DNA of 64,000 nucleotides. Origin: AC-32 sp963746155 (GTDB lineage: Bacteria > Actinomycetota > Thermoleophilia > Gaiellales > Gaiellaceae). Where the stretch lies: contig CAVVAB010000012.1 in the NCBI GenBank assembly GCA_963746155.1, forward strand, positions 1 through 64,000. The letters are read 5' to 3'. The notes below the pieces were generated by a model. The model did no database searches and was not told the origin of the DNA. It saw nothing but the letters and a program-made list of their open reading frames with translations. Shown here in pieces: positions 29,117-38,234 of the stretch (positions within the stretch are counted from its first letter, which is position 1; every line of letters starts with the position of its first letter). A program made the position numbers and the translations under genes.

Positions 29117-29697
29117 GCGGCTGGAGGCGGGCCGCGGCGCTGGACGTCGCGGATCGCGCGCACCCGCTTCGTGGCGGCGATCGCCGCGGCGAGGAGGAGC
29201 AGGAAGGCGCCGAGCGAGGCGAGCACGAGGAGCGGGACCGGAACCGTGTCGGCGTTGCTCGTGCCGAGGTTGTCGATCGCCTTCCGGTAGGCCGAGCGGG
29301 AAGGGAGATCGGCGCCGTCGGCGGCTCGGATCGTGCCCTCCGGAGTCTTGGTCGTCTGCTTCTTGGTCGAGGAGCCGTTGCCGGAGCTGCTCGACGAGCC
29401 GCTCGGGCTGATCTGCGGGATGCGGACGTTGCGCTTCGCGATCTGCGCCTGGAGGGCGGCCTCGATGTCGTCCGAGGCGCTCGAGTAGTCGCGCAGGTCC
29501 TCGGGCAGGCGCCGGATCGCGTCGCGGTAGCAGTGGAGGGGGTAGGTCCCGATCGCGCGGCCGTTCGACCAGTCGTTCAGGACGCGCTTCCAGCAGGGCG
29601 TTGCCGCCGCCGCCCGGCCGGGGAGAAGGACGGCCACCAGCAGTCCTGCCGCGACGGCGACGAGTAGTGCGATATGCGCTGACTGGCGCTTATGCAT
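29113..29697 (-). CDS. Secreted/membrane-anchored protein with C-terminal helix
   Basis: A 194-residue protein of unknown function. An N-terminal signal peptide (HIALLVAVAAGLLVAVLLPG) is followed by a small Cys-containing domain (TPCWKRVLNDWSNGR, YPLHCYRDAIRRLP; the two Cys may form a disulfide), a low-complexity Ser/Gly/Thr linker (SPSGSSSSSGNGSS) and a C-terminal membrane helix (LLVLASLGAFLLLLAAAIAA) with a basic cytoplasmic tail. The layout suggests an outward-facing domain on a stalk. It overlaps the end of the convergent broken gene by four bases. Confidence 0.72.
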   Translation of the reverse strand: MHKRQSAHIALLVAVAAGLLVAVLLPGRAAAATPCWKRVLNDWSNGRAIGTYPLHCYRDAIRRLPEDLRDYSSASDDIEAALQAQIAKRNVRIPQISPSGSSSSSGNGSSTKKQTTKTPEGTIRAADGADLPSRSAYRKAIDNLGTSNADTVPVPLLVLASLGAFLLLLAAAIAATKRVRAIRDVQRRGPPPAA

Positions 29698-29818
29698 CAG
29701 TTCGGGCAGCGGGGCTCTGCGGCGAGTCTGCCCGCTCGGCGTGAGGCCATGGTAACGGCCGAGTTAGGGCTTTGTAAACGCGGAATTTGGCCGTCCCCGA
29801 TGTTAGCCTCAAACCCTG

Positions 29819-31747
29819 ATGACCGCCGCCCTCGAGCGCCGCGCGGCGCTGTTCGCGCTTGCGGCTGGAGGGCTTCTCCTCGGGGCATCCGTGCTCTTCT
29901 CGGCGGGCTCGTCGAACGGGCGGCTGGTGTGGCTGGGCCTGGGCGCGCTGGCGCTTGCGGCGGCGCTAGCGACGTTCGCGCTGCTCGGCCGGGACGAACC
30001 CGTGTTCGCGCGCGAGACGCTCTGGGCGCTCGGCCTCCTGACGGCGTTCGTCTGCTGGTGCGGGATCTCGCTGCTGTGGTCGATCCAGCCGGACCGGACG
30101 TGGGCGTACCTCAACCGCGGGCTCGTCTACCTCGCGTTCGCGCTCGTCGGGCTCGGGATCGGCGTCTACGCGCCGCGGGCGATCGAGCGGTGGGCCTACG
30201 TGCTCGCCGGGCTGGTCGCGGTCGTGCTCGGCTGGGGGCTGCTCGGGAAGGCGGTGCCGTCGTGGGGCGGCTCGGGGCGGATCGCGCGGCTCAGCTCGCC
30301 GATCGGGTACTGGAACGCGCTCGCGCTCCTGCTGGACTTCGGGCTGCCCCTCGCGCTCTGGCTCGCCGCGCGGCGCGAGCACCCTCGCTGGCTGCGGGTC
30401 GGCGGGACGGTGTTCGTCTACGCGCTCGTCGTCGGGCTGCTGTTGACCTACTCGCGGGGAGGCGTTCTCGTCGCGCTGATCGCGGTCGGAGTGTGGCTCG
30501 TGATCGGCGGGCCGCGGGTCGAGGGGGCTGCGGTGCTGCTGCTCGGCGGCGGGGCCGGCATCGCCGTCGGGGTCTGGGCGTTCTCGCGGCCCGGGCTCGC
30601 GGAGGACCTCCAGGCGCACTCGGTGCGCGTGCGGGACGGGCGCTGGTTCGCGGTCGTGTTCCTGCTGGTCGGGATCGCGGTCGCGGCGCTCGCCTATCTC
30701 GGCTCGGTCGCCGAGGAGCGCTGGCCGCTGAGCGACCCGCACCGCCGCTCGGTCGGCCGCGTGGCGCTCGCAGTGCTGGCCGTCGGCGCGGCCATCTCGG
30801 TGACCGCGCTGGTCGTCGAGTCGAAGCCGCAGGGCTGGTTCCGCGAGTTCTCGCAGCCTCCGACGGTCTCGGAGACGGTCGGGCCGGGCCGGCTGACGAC
30901 GATCAACTCGACCAGCCGCTGGCAGTGGTGGAAGGAGGCCTGGCACGCGTTCGAGGACGAGCCGCTGCGCGGGACCGGGGCGGGGACGTTCGAGCTCACG
31001 CACCGGCTGCTGCGCACGAACGACACGGTCGTCACCGAGCCGCACAACGTGCCGTTGCAGTTCATGACGGAGACAGGGATCGTCGGGTTCCTGCTCGCGC
31101 TCGGCTCGGTAGCAGCGGCGACGCTCGGCGTCGTGCGCGTGGTGCGGCGGTTACGTGGGCAGGAGCGGGCGGCCGCGGTCGCGCTCTCCGTGTCCGCGCT
31201 CGCCTACGTGCTGCACTCGCTCGTCGACTTCGACTGGGACTTCGTCGCGGTGAGCGCGCCGTTCTTCGTGACGGTCGGGGTGCTGCTCGGGGGGAAGACG
31301 GTGGCCGGCGAGCGGCGGACCGTCTACGCGCCGCTGCCCGCGATCGTTGCGATCGCGGTCGCGTTCTCGCTCCTCCTGCCCTGGTTCGCCCAGCGCTCGA
31401 CCGACTCCGCGGTCGCCGCGCTCGAGGCGGGGAGGCCCGCTCGCGCGGCCGTCGACGCGCGCCACGCGCGCTCGCTGAACCCGCTCGCGATCGAGCCGCT
31501 GTTCATCGAGGCGGGCGCAGCCGAGCAGCTCGGCGACTACGCCGCCGCTCGGGCCCTCTACACGAGGGCGGTCGAGCTGCAGCCGCTGAACTGGCGCCCG
31601 TGGTACGAGCTCGGCAGCTTCGAGGTGAGCATCGGCGACGACCGCGGCGCGGTCGCTCCGCTCCGACGTGCTGTCGAGCTCGACAGGCACGGCAACCTCG
31701 CGCCGCCCCTGCTGCAGCAGGTGGAGGCGCGGCTCGGCTCTCCCTAG
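29819..31747 (+). CDS. O-antigen ligase/polymerase-like membrane protein with TPR tail
   Basis: A 642-residue protein with about twelve hydrophobic segments and the Wzy_C/WaaL-type periplasmic loop: RLTTINSTSRWQWWKEAWHA, EPLRGTGAGTFELTH and EPHNVPLQFMTETGIVG, where the His-containing loop is the usual functional site. The C-terminal 100 residues form TPR-like repeats (DYAAARALYTRAVELQP, WYELGSFEVSIGDDRGA). It probably polymerises or ligates a lipid-linked surface glycan. Neighbouring methyltransferase and epimerase genes fit a surface polysaccharide region. ATG at 29819. Confidence 0.85.
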   Translation: MTAALERRAALFALAAGGLLLGASVLFSAGSSNGRLVWLGLGALALAAALATFALLGRDEPVFARETLWALGLLTAFVCWCGISLLWSIQPDRTWAYLNRGLVYLAFALVGLGIGVYAPRAIERWAYVLAGLVAVVLGWGLLGKAVPSWGGSGRIARLSSPIGYWNALALLLDFGLPLALWLAARREHPRWLRVGGTVFVYALVVGLLLTYSRGGVLVALIAVGVWLVIGGPRVEGAAVLLLGGGAGIAVGVWAFSRPGLAEDLQAHSVRVRDGRWFAVVFLLVGIAVAALAYLGSVAEERWPLSDPHRRSVGRVALAVLAVGAAISVTALVVESKPQGWFREFSQPPTVSETVGPGRLTTINSTSRWQWWKEAWHAFEDEPLRGTGAGTFELTHRLLRTNDTVVTEPHNVPLQFMTETGIVGFLLALGSVAAATLGVVRVVRRLRGQERAAAVALSVSALAYVLHSLVDFDWDFVAVSAPFFVTVGVLLGGKTVAGERRTVYAPLPAIVAIAVAFSLLLPWFAQRSTDSAVAALEAGRPARAAVDARHARSLNPLAIEPLFIEAGAAEQLGDYAAARALYTRAVELQPLNWRPWYELGSFEVSIGDDRGAVAPLRRAVELDRHGNLAPPLLQQVEARLGSP

Positions 31748-31822
31748 GCGTCGCTTGCGAGCCGACCTCAGGCGGGTCGACGGGCTCAACGCCGACGGAG
31801 GCCGCGAGCAATGGCTCGGTCA

Positions 31823-32575
31823 CTACTGAGATCGCATGGCAGGCGTAGGCCTAGGTCGCGTCGCGCGGAGCCAGATCTGCGTCCAGAAGGGCCCGAGGAC
31901 GCGGTAGACCCAGGGCTCGGCGAGATGGGCGGCCACGTCGGCGGGCACGTTCGAGAACAGCCGCTTGCGCGTGTTGTGGAAGCGGCGGATGTCCGTGAAG
32001 CCCTGCGCGCGGAGGAGCTTCTTGAGGCGGCGTGGCGAGTAGCCGAGCTCGGTCGTCCCGTACTCCTCGGAGGCCTCGCTGCCCTGGAACCGGTGCTTCC
32101 AGTTCGGCTCGACGAGCAGGAGCCGCCCGCCCGGCTTGAGCGCCCGGTGCGCGCTCGCGAGGGCGAGGTCGGCGCGCGGCGTGTGGTGGAGCGCGTCGTA
32201 GAGGAGGCACGCGTCGAACTGCCGGCCGAGGTCGAGCGACTCCATGTCGCCCACCTCGAACTTCGCGTCGACCCGCTCCTGCTCGGCCAGCTCGCGCGCG
32301 ATCTCGATCATCTCCGGCGAGACGTCGTAGCCGGCCGCGTGTACGCCGTGGCGGACGGCGAGGCGGGTCATCCAGCCCGACCCGCAGCCGAGCTCGCAGA
32401 GCGTCATGCCGGCCCGGAGGTCGAGCAGCTGGAGGATGTAGCCGAAGTCGATCAGCAGCCGCGCCGACTCGCGCGGGTCGTTCCCGAACGGCTTCGAGCG
32501 GAGCCAGGCGCGGCCCTCGTCGCCGATCGCGTGTGGGTAGTCGATCTCCGCCTGCTTCCGTCCGGTGTCAGACAC
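31823..32575 (-). CDS. Class I SAM-dependent methyltransferase
   Basis: A 250-residue methyltransferase. The SAM-binding motif I is CELGCGSGWMT (residues 60-70), followed by the acidic post-I residue in GYDVSPEMI and the LLYDALHHTPRAD and LKPGGRLLLVEP motifs of the UbiE/ubiquinone-like group. The acceptor is unknown; proximity to surface-polysaccharide genes suggests a sugar or lipid. The start is GTG at 32575. Confidence 0.87.
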   Translation of the reverse strand: MSDTGRKQAEIDYPHAIGDEGRAWLRSKPFGNDPRESARLLIDFGYILQLLDLRAGMTLCELGCGSGWMTRLAVRHGVHAAGYDVSPEMIEIARELAEQERVDAKFEVGDMESLDLGRQFDACLLYDALHHTPRADLALASAHRALKPGGRLLLVEPNWKHRFQGSEASEEYGTTELGYSPRRLKKLLRAQGFTDIRRFHNTRKRLFSNVPADVAAHLAEPWVYRVLGPFWTQIWLRATRPRPTPAMRSQ

Positions 32576-32620
32576 GCACCCGGAAGTGTCACGGAAATGT
32601 GTGATTGAAGGCGATAGCCG

Positions 32621-33112
32621 CTAGCCGATGACGACCGCGAGCTGCGCGCCCGCGAAGCTCTTCGGGCGGAGCCCGTCGAGCGGCGAGATCAGGCGGATGC
32701 CGAGGTCACGCGAGAGGCGGTACGCCTCGGCGCGCCGGGCGCCGCGGTAGATCACGACGCTGCGCCCGTAGCTGCCCCGCGGCGCGTTCCCGACGAACCG
32801 GATCTTGTAGCCGCGCGCGCGTACGCGCGAGGCGGTGGCCGAGGCCGCGCCCGTGACGCCGTTCCCGTTCAGCACTGTCACGGAGACGGCGCTGCGGGGC
32901 GGGAGCGGCCCCACGGGAGACTTCTTTGGCTTCGGTGCCGACTGCGCGGCGGTCGCGTGCTCGACGGCCGCGGCCTTGATGTGGTGCGCCACGGGCTTCG
33001 CCAGGAGGGCGGCCGCGACGATGACCAGGCCGAGCAGCTCGAGAGCTGCGATTCCGCCGGCGACGACGGCGATCGTGCGCCAGGGATGGTCAGGATGAAG
33101 TGCGTGCTCCAC
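32621..33112 (-). CDS. LytR C-terminal-domain (LytR_C) membrane protein
   Basis: A 163-residue protein with one membrane helix near the N-terminus (AVVAGGIAALELLGLVIVAA) and an extracellular LytR_C domain (SVTVLNGNGVTGAASATASR, GYKIRFVGNA). In actinobacteria this domain occurs at the end of LCP wall-teichoic/arabinogalactan ligases or on its own, as here. It probably has a cell-wall role. It ends with LAVVIG and starts with GTG, downstream of the epimerase gene on the same strand. Confidence 0.82.
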   Translation of the reverse strand: MEHALHPDHPWRTIAVVAGGIAALELLGLVIVAAALLAKPVAHHIKAAAVEHATAAQSAPKPKKSPVGPLPPRSAVSVTVLNGNGVTGAASATASRVRARGYKIRFVGNAPRGSYGRSVVIYRGARRAEAYRLSRDLGIRLISPLDGLRPKSFAGAQLAVVIG

Positions 33113-33166
33113 GGGCGGAGCGTCGGTTTCGCCGCCACGCGCCCCGATCCTCCCTGAAAAAGGCTG

Positions 33167-34061
33167 TTAGTTGAACGCTTCCCAGGTGAGGCGGAGCCCG
33201 TCCTCGAGCGAGATCTCGGGCCGCCAGCCGAGCTCCCGCTCCGCGCGCGATGGGTCGAGGACGCTGCGCTGGAGCTCGCCGAGCCGCGGATCCGCGTACT
33301 CCGCCTCGGCCTCCGAGCCCGCCACGCGGCGGCAGAGCTCGTAGATCTCGTTGACGGAGGTCTCGATCCCGGTGCCGACGTTGAAGACGCCCCCGTCCTG
33401 GCCGACCGCCGCCAGCGGTCGCGCGCGCGACGTCGCCCGCGTAGACGTAGTCGCGTGTGGCGCGGCCGTCTCCGAAGATCCGGGCGGTCTCCCCGGACGC
33501 GAGCCGCGAGAGGAAGATCGCGACGACGCCCGCCTCGCCGTGCGGGTCCTGCCGCGGCCCGTAGACGTTCCCGTAGCGCAGCGCCACGTGCTTCGTGCCG
33601 TAGAGCCGGTTGTAGCCCGCCAGGTACTCCTCGCCCGCGAGCTTCGAGATGCCGTACGGGGAGAGCGGCCGGCGCTCGGCCTCCTCGGGCGCCGGGCTCT
33701 CGCACTCGCCGTAGATCGCGCCGCCGGTCGACGAGAAGACGACCTGCGTCCCGTTGAGCCTGGCGGCCTCGAGGACGCGGATCGTCCCGAGCACGTTCAC
33801 CTCGGCGTCGAAGTCCGGCCGGTCGACCGAGACGCGCACGTCCGCCTGCGCGGCGAGGTGCAAGCACGCCTCTGCTCCGACGAACCAGTCGTCGAGCGGC
33901 TCGCGGATGTCGGCGACCTCGAGCTGCGCGCCTTCCGGGACGTTCTCGCGCTTGCCCCTGGAGAGGTCGTCGAGCACGAGCACGTCGTCGCCGCGGGCGA
34001 GCAAGGCCTCGGCCACGTGCGAGCCGATGAAGCCCGCGCCCCCTGTCACGATCGCCCGCAC
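33167..34061 (-). CDS. NAD-dependent UDP-glucose 4-epimerase-like protein, one frame break
   Basis: An extended SDR epimerase. From GTG 34061 it begins VRAIVTGGAGFIGSHVAEAL with the NAD-binding GGAGFIG and has the catalytic Tyr/Lys in SPYGISK; RPDFDAEVNVLGT and YGPRQDPHGEAG are also typical. The frame breaks near 33420 at a CGCGCGCGACCGCT stretch. Removing one C lets the sequence continue as LAAVGQDGGVFNVGTGIETS to a stop at 33167, giving the normal end of the family (about 297 residues). It probably supplies UDP-galactose or a related sugar for surface glycans. Confidence 0.85.
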
Positions 34062-34124
34062 TGCGTCAGAGGCTATCTCGGACGCAAGACCCCATCGTCG
34101 TGAGACCGACACAGTGCGTTGGAC

Positions 34125-34180
34125 GGCCGCACCGGCTGAGCCGGTGCGGCCTCCTTGGTCGGCGCCGCCAAGTCGGCGCC
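34125..34180 (+). other. Two tandem hairpins upstream of thymidylate kinase
   Basis: Hairpin 1: GGCCGCACCGG (34125-34135), 5-nt loop, CCGGTGCGGCC (34141-34151), followed by TCCTT. Hairpin 2: GGCGCCG (34161-34167), 6-nt loop, CGGCGCC (34174-34180). They lie between the divergent epimerase and tmk genes, so classical termination of either gene is not an obvious role. TAGGAT at 34182-34187 is a possible -10. Confidence 0.55.
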
Positions 34181-34187
34181 TTAGGAT

Positions 34188-34793
34188 GTGACCCCCTTGT
34201 TCATCACTTTCGAAGGGCTCGACGGCTCCGGCAAGTCCACGCAGGCGCGATTGCTCGCCGAGGCGCTCGCGGCTGACGGCCGGGAGGTCGTCGCCACGCG
34301 CGAGCCGGGCGGGACCGAGGTCGGCGAGCAGATTCGCGAGTTGATCCTCCGCGGGCCGGACGTCGCGCCCTGGGCCGAGGCCGCGCTGTTCGCAGCGGCC
34401 CGCGCGCAGCTCGTGGAGGAGGTGATCGCGCCCGCGCTCGCGCGCGGAGCCGACGTCGTCTGCGACCGCTACCTCGACTCGTCGCTCGCCTACCAGGGAA
34501 TCGCGCGCGGGCTCGGCCTCGACCGGGTGCTGAAGCTGAACCTCGAGGCGATCCGCGGCGTCCTGCCCGACCGCACGTTTCTGCTCGCGATCGACCCCGA
34601 GGCCTCGGCCGAGCGTGTGCGGGAGCCCAGCGACCGGATCGAGCGCGAGGACGCCGAGTTCCGCGCACGGGTTGGCGAGGCATACGCCGAGCTGGCCGCC
34701 GCGTTTCCGGGACGGATCACGTCGATCGACGCGACCCGCACGCCTGAACAGATCGCACGGGAGGTGCTCGACGAGCTTCGACAGCATTCCTGA
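34188..34793 (+). CDS. tmk: Thymidylate kinase
   Basis: The essential dTMP kinase for dTTP synthesis, about 201 residues. The P-loop GLDGSGKST is at 10-18, TREPGGTEVG follows, and the DRY-type motif reads CDRYLDSSLAYQG. The GTG at 34188 gives MTPLFITFEG; a TTG at 34197 (LFITFEG) would fit homologues that begin right at that strand. TAGGAT directly upstream hints at a leaderless or near-leaderless message. Its 3' end overlaps the reading frame of holB, the common tmk-holB pairing. Confidence 0.93.
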   Translation: MTPLFITFEGLDGSGKSTQARLLAEALAADGREVVATREPGGTEVGEQIRELILRGPDVAPWAEAALFAAARAQLVEEVIAPALARGADVVCDRYLDSSLAYQGIARGLGLDRVLKLNLEAIRGVLPDRTFLLAIDPEASAERVREPSDRIEREDAEFRARVGEAYAELAAAFPGRITSIDATRTPEQIAREVLDELRQHS

Positions 34794-35853
34794 GCAGGGC
34801 GAGGCGAAGCTGCTGCTGGCCGCGGCGCTTCGCGACACGCCCGCGCACGCGTACCTCTTCCACGGGCCGGCCGGGGTCGGCAAGCGCCGGACGGCGCTCG
34901 CGTTCGCGTCGGAGTTGCTCGGCGGCGACCCGCGCGTCGAGCGGCGCACGCACCCCGACCTGTACGTGCTCGAGCCGCTCGGCGACCAGATCCGCATCGA
35001 CGCCGTCCGCGAGATGCGGCGCGACCTGCACATGCGCCCGTTCGAGGCCGACCGGCGGATCTACCTCGTCTTCGGCGCGCACGTCCTGAACGACGAGGCG
35101 GCCGACGCGCTGCTCAAGGATCTCGAGGAGCCGCCCTCGTACGCGGTGATCGTGCTTGTCGCCGACGAGCTCGGCTCGCTCCCGGAGACGATCCGCTCGC
35201 GCTGCCAGCCGATCCCGTTCCGGCGGCTGTCCGAGCGGGCGGTGCGCGAGGACGTGCAGGCGCGCGCACCGCAGCTCTCCGAGGAGGAGGCGACGTCGAT
35301 CGCGCGCGTTGCGGGCGGGCGGCTCGACCGCGCCGAGCGTCTGCTCGACCCCGAGGCGGCCAAGCGGCGGGCGGAGCTGCTGGAGGTCGCGCGGTCGGTC
35401 TACACCGATCCGGGCTTCGATCCGGGCGCGGCCGCCGAGCGGCTCCTGGAGTCGGCACAGGCCCGGGGAGCCGAGGCGAAGGAGCGCGAGAACGAGGCGC
35501 TCGAAGGGCTCGAGCTGACCGCGAAGGAGACCGACCAACGGCTGCGCCGGGCCGCCCGCGGCGCCGAGCGGGAAGAGCTGCTCGCGTCGCTGGAGGAGCT
35601 CGCCGCCTGGTACCGCGACCTCGTGGCGATGGCCGCGGGGGCCGAGGGAGCGCTCGTCCACGCAGACCGGGTCGAGGAGCTGCGCGAGGACGGGACGCTC
35701 GAGCGGCTCGAGGGCGCCGAGCGCGCCGCCGAGCTCGCGCGCGAGGCCTGGCGCTCGCTCGAGGAGTTCCAGCTCTCGGCGCGCCTGGCGCTGGAGGCGC
35801 TGTTCGTCGAGCTGCGCCGCGCCTTCGCGGGAGTGCTCGTCGGGAACCCCTAG
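34774..35853 (+). CDS. holB: DNA polymerase III subunit delta' (HolB), start codon unclear
   Basis: A clamp-loader delta' subunit of about 360 residues: SFDSIPEQGEAK at the start, Walker-A-like GPAGVGKRR, LLKDLEEPPSYAV and the SRC motif in IRSRCQPI; the C-terminal half is a charged helical region. It does not have a usual start. The homology begins near 34774, inside the tmk frame, but no ATG, GTG or TTG exists in frame between 34615 (GTG, deep in tmk) and 34800; the nearest candidates are a rare ATT at 34786 or CTG codons. A local indel is the other explanation. The tmk-holB order supports the assignment. Confidence 0.85.
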   Translation, partial: SFDSIPEQGEAKLLLAAALRDTPAHAYLFHGPAGVGKRRTALAFASELLGGDPRVERRTHPDLYVLEPLGDQIRIDAVREMRRDLHMRPFEADRRIYLVFGAHVLNDEAADALLKDLEEPPSYAVIVLVADELGSLPETIRSRCQPIPFRRLSERAVREDVQARAPQLSEEEATSIARVAGGRLDRAERLLDPEAAKRRAELLEVARSVYTDPGFDPGAAAERLLESAQARGAEAKERENEALEGLELTAKETDQRLRRAARGAEREELLASLEELAAWYRDLVAMAAGAEGALVHADRVEELREDGTLERLEGAERAAELAREAWRSLEEFQLSARLALEALFVELRRAFAGVLVGNP

Positions 35854-35878
35854 CCGCCCTGCGGTGTAGGAGCCGCAA

Positions 35879-36775
35879 ATGCCGAAGCTCGCGCTGATCG
35901 GCCTGGTCGCCGCCGTCGCCGGCTCGTCTCCCCAGGTCGTGGCCAGAATCCAGACCGGCGCTGCGCCCGGCGGCGCGGTCTCCGGGTTCGGGGCGATCTG
36001 GGTCACCAACGACGGCTCCGGGACGCTCGTGCGGGTCGACCCCCGCACGAACCGCGTCACCCGGCGGATCCGCCTGCGTCCGGGCGTCTTCTCCGTGACG
36101 CGCGGCTTCGGCGCTCTCTGGACGGTCAACTACCGGACACAGATGCTGACGCGCTTCAACCCGACCTCGGGCCGCAAGCGCAGCGTTCGCGTCGGCGGGG
36201 AGCCGGGCTCCGTCGTGACTGCGTTCGGCCGGGTCTGGGTGACCGCCTGGGCCTCGGGGCGACTCGTCGTGGTCGATCCTCGCTCGCTGCGGGTCCTGAA
36301 ACGCATCCGGATCGGCCCGACGCCGGCCAGCCTGCGCGTGGCCAACGGCGCGATCTGGGTCGGTTTCGGCCGGAGCTCGACCTCGGTCGCGCGCGTCGAT
36401 CCCAGGACGGCCGGGATCGTGCGCGTCCCGGTCGGCGTCCAGGCGCCGAGGACGTTCGTCACCGGCACCCGCGATCTCTGGATCCAGGCAGGCGACCACA
36501 CGCTCGTCCGGCTCGATCCGTCGAGCCGGGCCGTGACCGCGAAGCTCTCGTTCGGAAGCACGCTCGCAGGGGGCGCGCTCGCTCCGGACGGCATGATCTG
36601 GATGCCGGACAAGGAGCAGAACGTCGTCTACCGCGTCGATCCGGAGAAGGCGGTCGTCGTGGACTCGTTCCCCGCGGGCGCCGGCGCGTTCCAGGCCCTC
36701 CGCGCCTACGGCTCGATGTGGGTAACGAGCTACGCGGGCAGCGACGTCTGGCGCTTCAGGGCAAACACGCCCTAG
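35879..36775 (+). CDS. Secreted YVTN/PQQ-type beta-propeller protein
   Basis: A 298-residue protein with a short signal-like N-terminus (ALIGLVAAVAGS) and about seven blade repeats of the form GxxWV-TN/AW-x-LVRVDP (GAIWVTNDGSGTLVRVDP, GRVWVTAWASGRLVVVDP, GAIWVGFGRSSTSVARVDP). The blades resemble the propeller part of the broken cyclase fusion at 26.7-27.5 kb, but here the propeller stands alone. No catalytic motif is visible; extracellular binding is likely. GGAG lies upstream of the ATG. Confidence 0.8.
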   Translation: MPKLALIGLVAAVAGSSPQVVARIQTGAAPGGAVSGFGAIWVTNDGSGTLVRVDPRTNRVTRRIRLRPGVFSVTRGFGALWTVNYRTQMLTRFNPTSGRKRSVRVGGEPGSVVTAFGRVWVTAWASGRLVVVDPRSLRVLKRIRIGPTPASLRVANGAIWVGFGRSSTSVARVDPRTAGIVRVPVGVQAPRTFVTGTRDLWIQAGDHTLVRLDPSSRAVTAKLSFGSTLAGGALAPDGMIWMPDKEQNVVYRVDPEKAVVVDSFPAGAGAFQALRAYGSMWVTSYAGSDVWRFRANTP

Positions 36776-36829
36776 CGCGGGCGAGCCGTCGAATATCGTG
36801 CGCCCGACGCCTTCGAGCGAGAAGGAGCG

Positions 36830-37798
36830 ATGGGGCGTACAGAGCTCAGTACAACCCAGCTCGGCGGGACCGGCCTCGAGATCACCCGCGTCGGCTTCGG
36901 TGCCTGGGCGCTCGGGGGCTCGGACTACGAGTGGGGGTGGGGCGCGCAGGACGACGCGGACTCGATCGCGGCCATCCACCACGCGCTCGAGGTCGGCGTC
37001 AACTGGATCGACACGGCCGCTCACTACGGGTTCGGCCACTCGGAGGAGGTCGTCGGCCGGGCGCTCGCGGGGTTGGGCCGAGATGAGCGCCCGTATGTGT
37101 TCACCAAGGGCGGGCAGACCGAGGGGCCCGGGCGAACGACCATCTCGAGGCTCGAGCGCGACTCGCTCAGGCGCGAGCTCGAGGCGAGCATCTTGCGCCT
37201 TCGCGTGGACGCCGTCGACCTCTACCAGATCCACTGGCCGATTCCCGACGAGGAGATCGAGGAGGGCTGGTCGACCCTCGTAGAGCTCAAAGAGCAGGGG
37301 CTTGCCCGGCACATCGGCGTGTCGAACTTCGAGGTCGGGCAGCTGCGGCGAATCCAGTCGATCGCGCCGGTCGAGACTCTTCAACCGCCGTACTCGCTCC
37401 TCGATCGTGGAGCCGAGGAGGGGATCCTCCCGTTCGCCGAGCGGGAGAGGATCGGTGTGATCGTCTACTCCCCGATGGGGTCCGGGCTGCTCACGGGCGC
37501 GATGACGCGCGAGCGGATCCAGAGCCTGCCGGATGACGACTGGCGCAGGCGCAGCGAGCAGTTCCAGGAGCCACAGCTCTCGCGCAACCTGGAGCTGGTC
37601 GAGAGGCTGAAGGCCGTGGCCGAGCGGCACGGCGTCTCGCCCGGTGCGGTCGCGGTCGCCTGGGCGCTACGGAATCCCGCGGTCGACGCCGCCATCACCG
37701 GCTTCCGCCGCCCTGGTCAGGTCGATCCCATCGTCGTGGCGGCGAACCTGGAGCTCGGCGACGAGGACGCTGCCGAGCTCGAGGGCGCCGGCCTCTAG
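36830..37798 (+). CDS. Aldo/keto reductase
   Basis: A 322-residue NADPH-dependent reductase with the full catalytic tetrad: Asp61 (GVNWIDTAAHYG), Tyr66, Lys93 (FTKGG) and His135 (LYQIHWP). The NADP-binding end (VAVAWALRNPAVDAAITG) is present. It belongs to the bacterial AKR group near AKR11/AKR13, which reduces small aldehydes and ketones; the natural substrate is not known. GGAG lies upstream of the ATG. Confidence 0.92.
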   Translation: MGRTELSTTQLGGTGLEITRVGFGAWALGGSDYEWGWGAQDDADSIAAIHHALEVGVNWIDTAAHYGFGHSEEVVGRALAGLGRDERPYVFTKGGQTEGPGRTTISRLERDSLRRELEASILRLRVDAVDLYQIHWPIPDEEIEEGWSTLVELKEQGLARHIGVSNFEVGQLRRIQSIAPVETLQPPYSLLDRGAEEGILPFAERERIGVIVYSPMGSGLLTGAMTRERIQSLPDDDWRRRSEQFQEPQLSRNLELVERLKAVAERHGVSPGAVAVAWALRNPAVDAAITGFRRPGQVDPIVVAANLELGDEDAAELEGAGL

Positions 37799-37804
37799 GA
37801 CGCC

Positions 37805-38192
37805 TCAGGCCGCCGGCGTCCTGGCCTGGGCGAACGCGTCGATCAGCGAGTACGAGGCCCAGTTCACGATCCACACGATGAACACGACGCCGATGTAGTC
37901 CCAGAACCCGTCGATCGAGAAGTTCGGCGCGATCCACTCGGCCAGGGCGACCATCGCGATGTTGATCAGCAGGTAGAAGAGCCCGAGCGTGAAGACGATC
38001 AGCGGCAGCGTCAGGATCGCGAGGATCGGCTTGAGGATCGTGTTCGCGAAGGCGAGCACGGCGGCGCCGATCGCGTAGGCCCAGAAGCCGGTGATCGTCG
38101 ACTCCGCCGAAGAGCGCGCTGCAGATCCAGAGCGCCAGCGCGTTGACCGCGATCGAGACGACGATCCGGAGCAGTGGATACGGCCCGAGCAT
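37805..38192 (-). CDS. Phage-holin-4-2-like small membrane protein, one frame break
   Basis: A PF04020-type membrane protein of about 128 residues with four helices, common in actinobacteria; despite the family name, it is usually not phage-linked. From ATG 38192 (AGGGTG upstream) it reads MLGPYPLLRIVVSIAVNALA and continues to LFGG near 38100. An extra G then shifts the frame; in the next frame it continues STITGFWAYAIGAAVLAFAN and goes on to RTPAA at 37805. Function unknown. Confidence 0.72.
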
Positions 38193-38234
38193 GAGAGACA
38201 CCCTAAATGACCGGCGCTAGACTGACTCGACCAG

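Noticed and set aside
31748..31848. Extension of the O-antigen-ligase-like gene into another frame
   Set aside because: The frame reads LGVACEPTSGGSTGSTPTEA to a stop at 31846-31848, but the 642-residue frame already ends in a normal TPR tail, and no homology supports an extension.
37805..38192. Prophage based on the holin-like gene
   Set aside because: PF04020-type proteins are chromosomal in many actinobacteria, and no other phage gene is nearby; the adjacent tRNA-Thr is complete with no visible attachment repeat.
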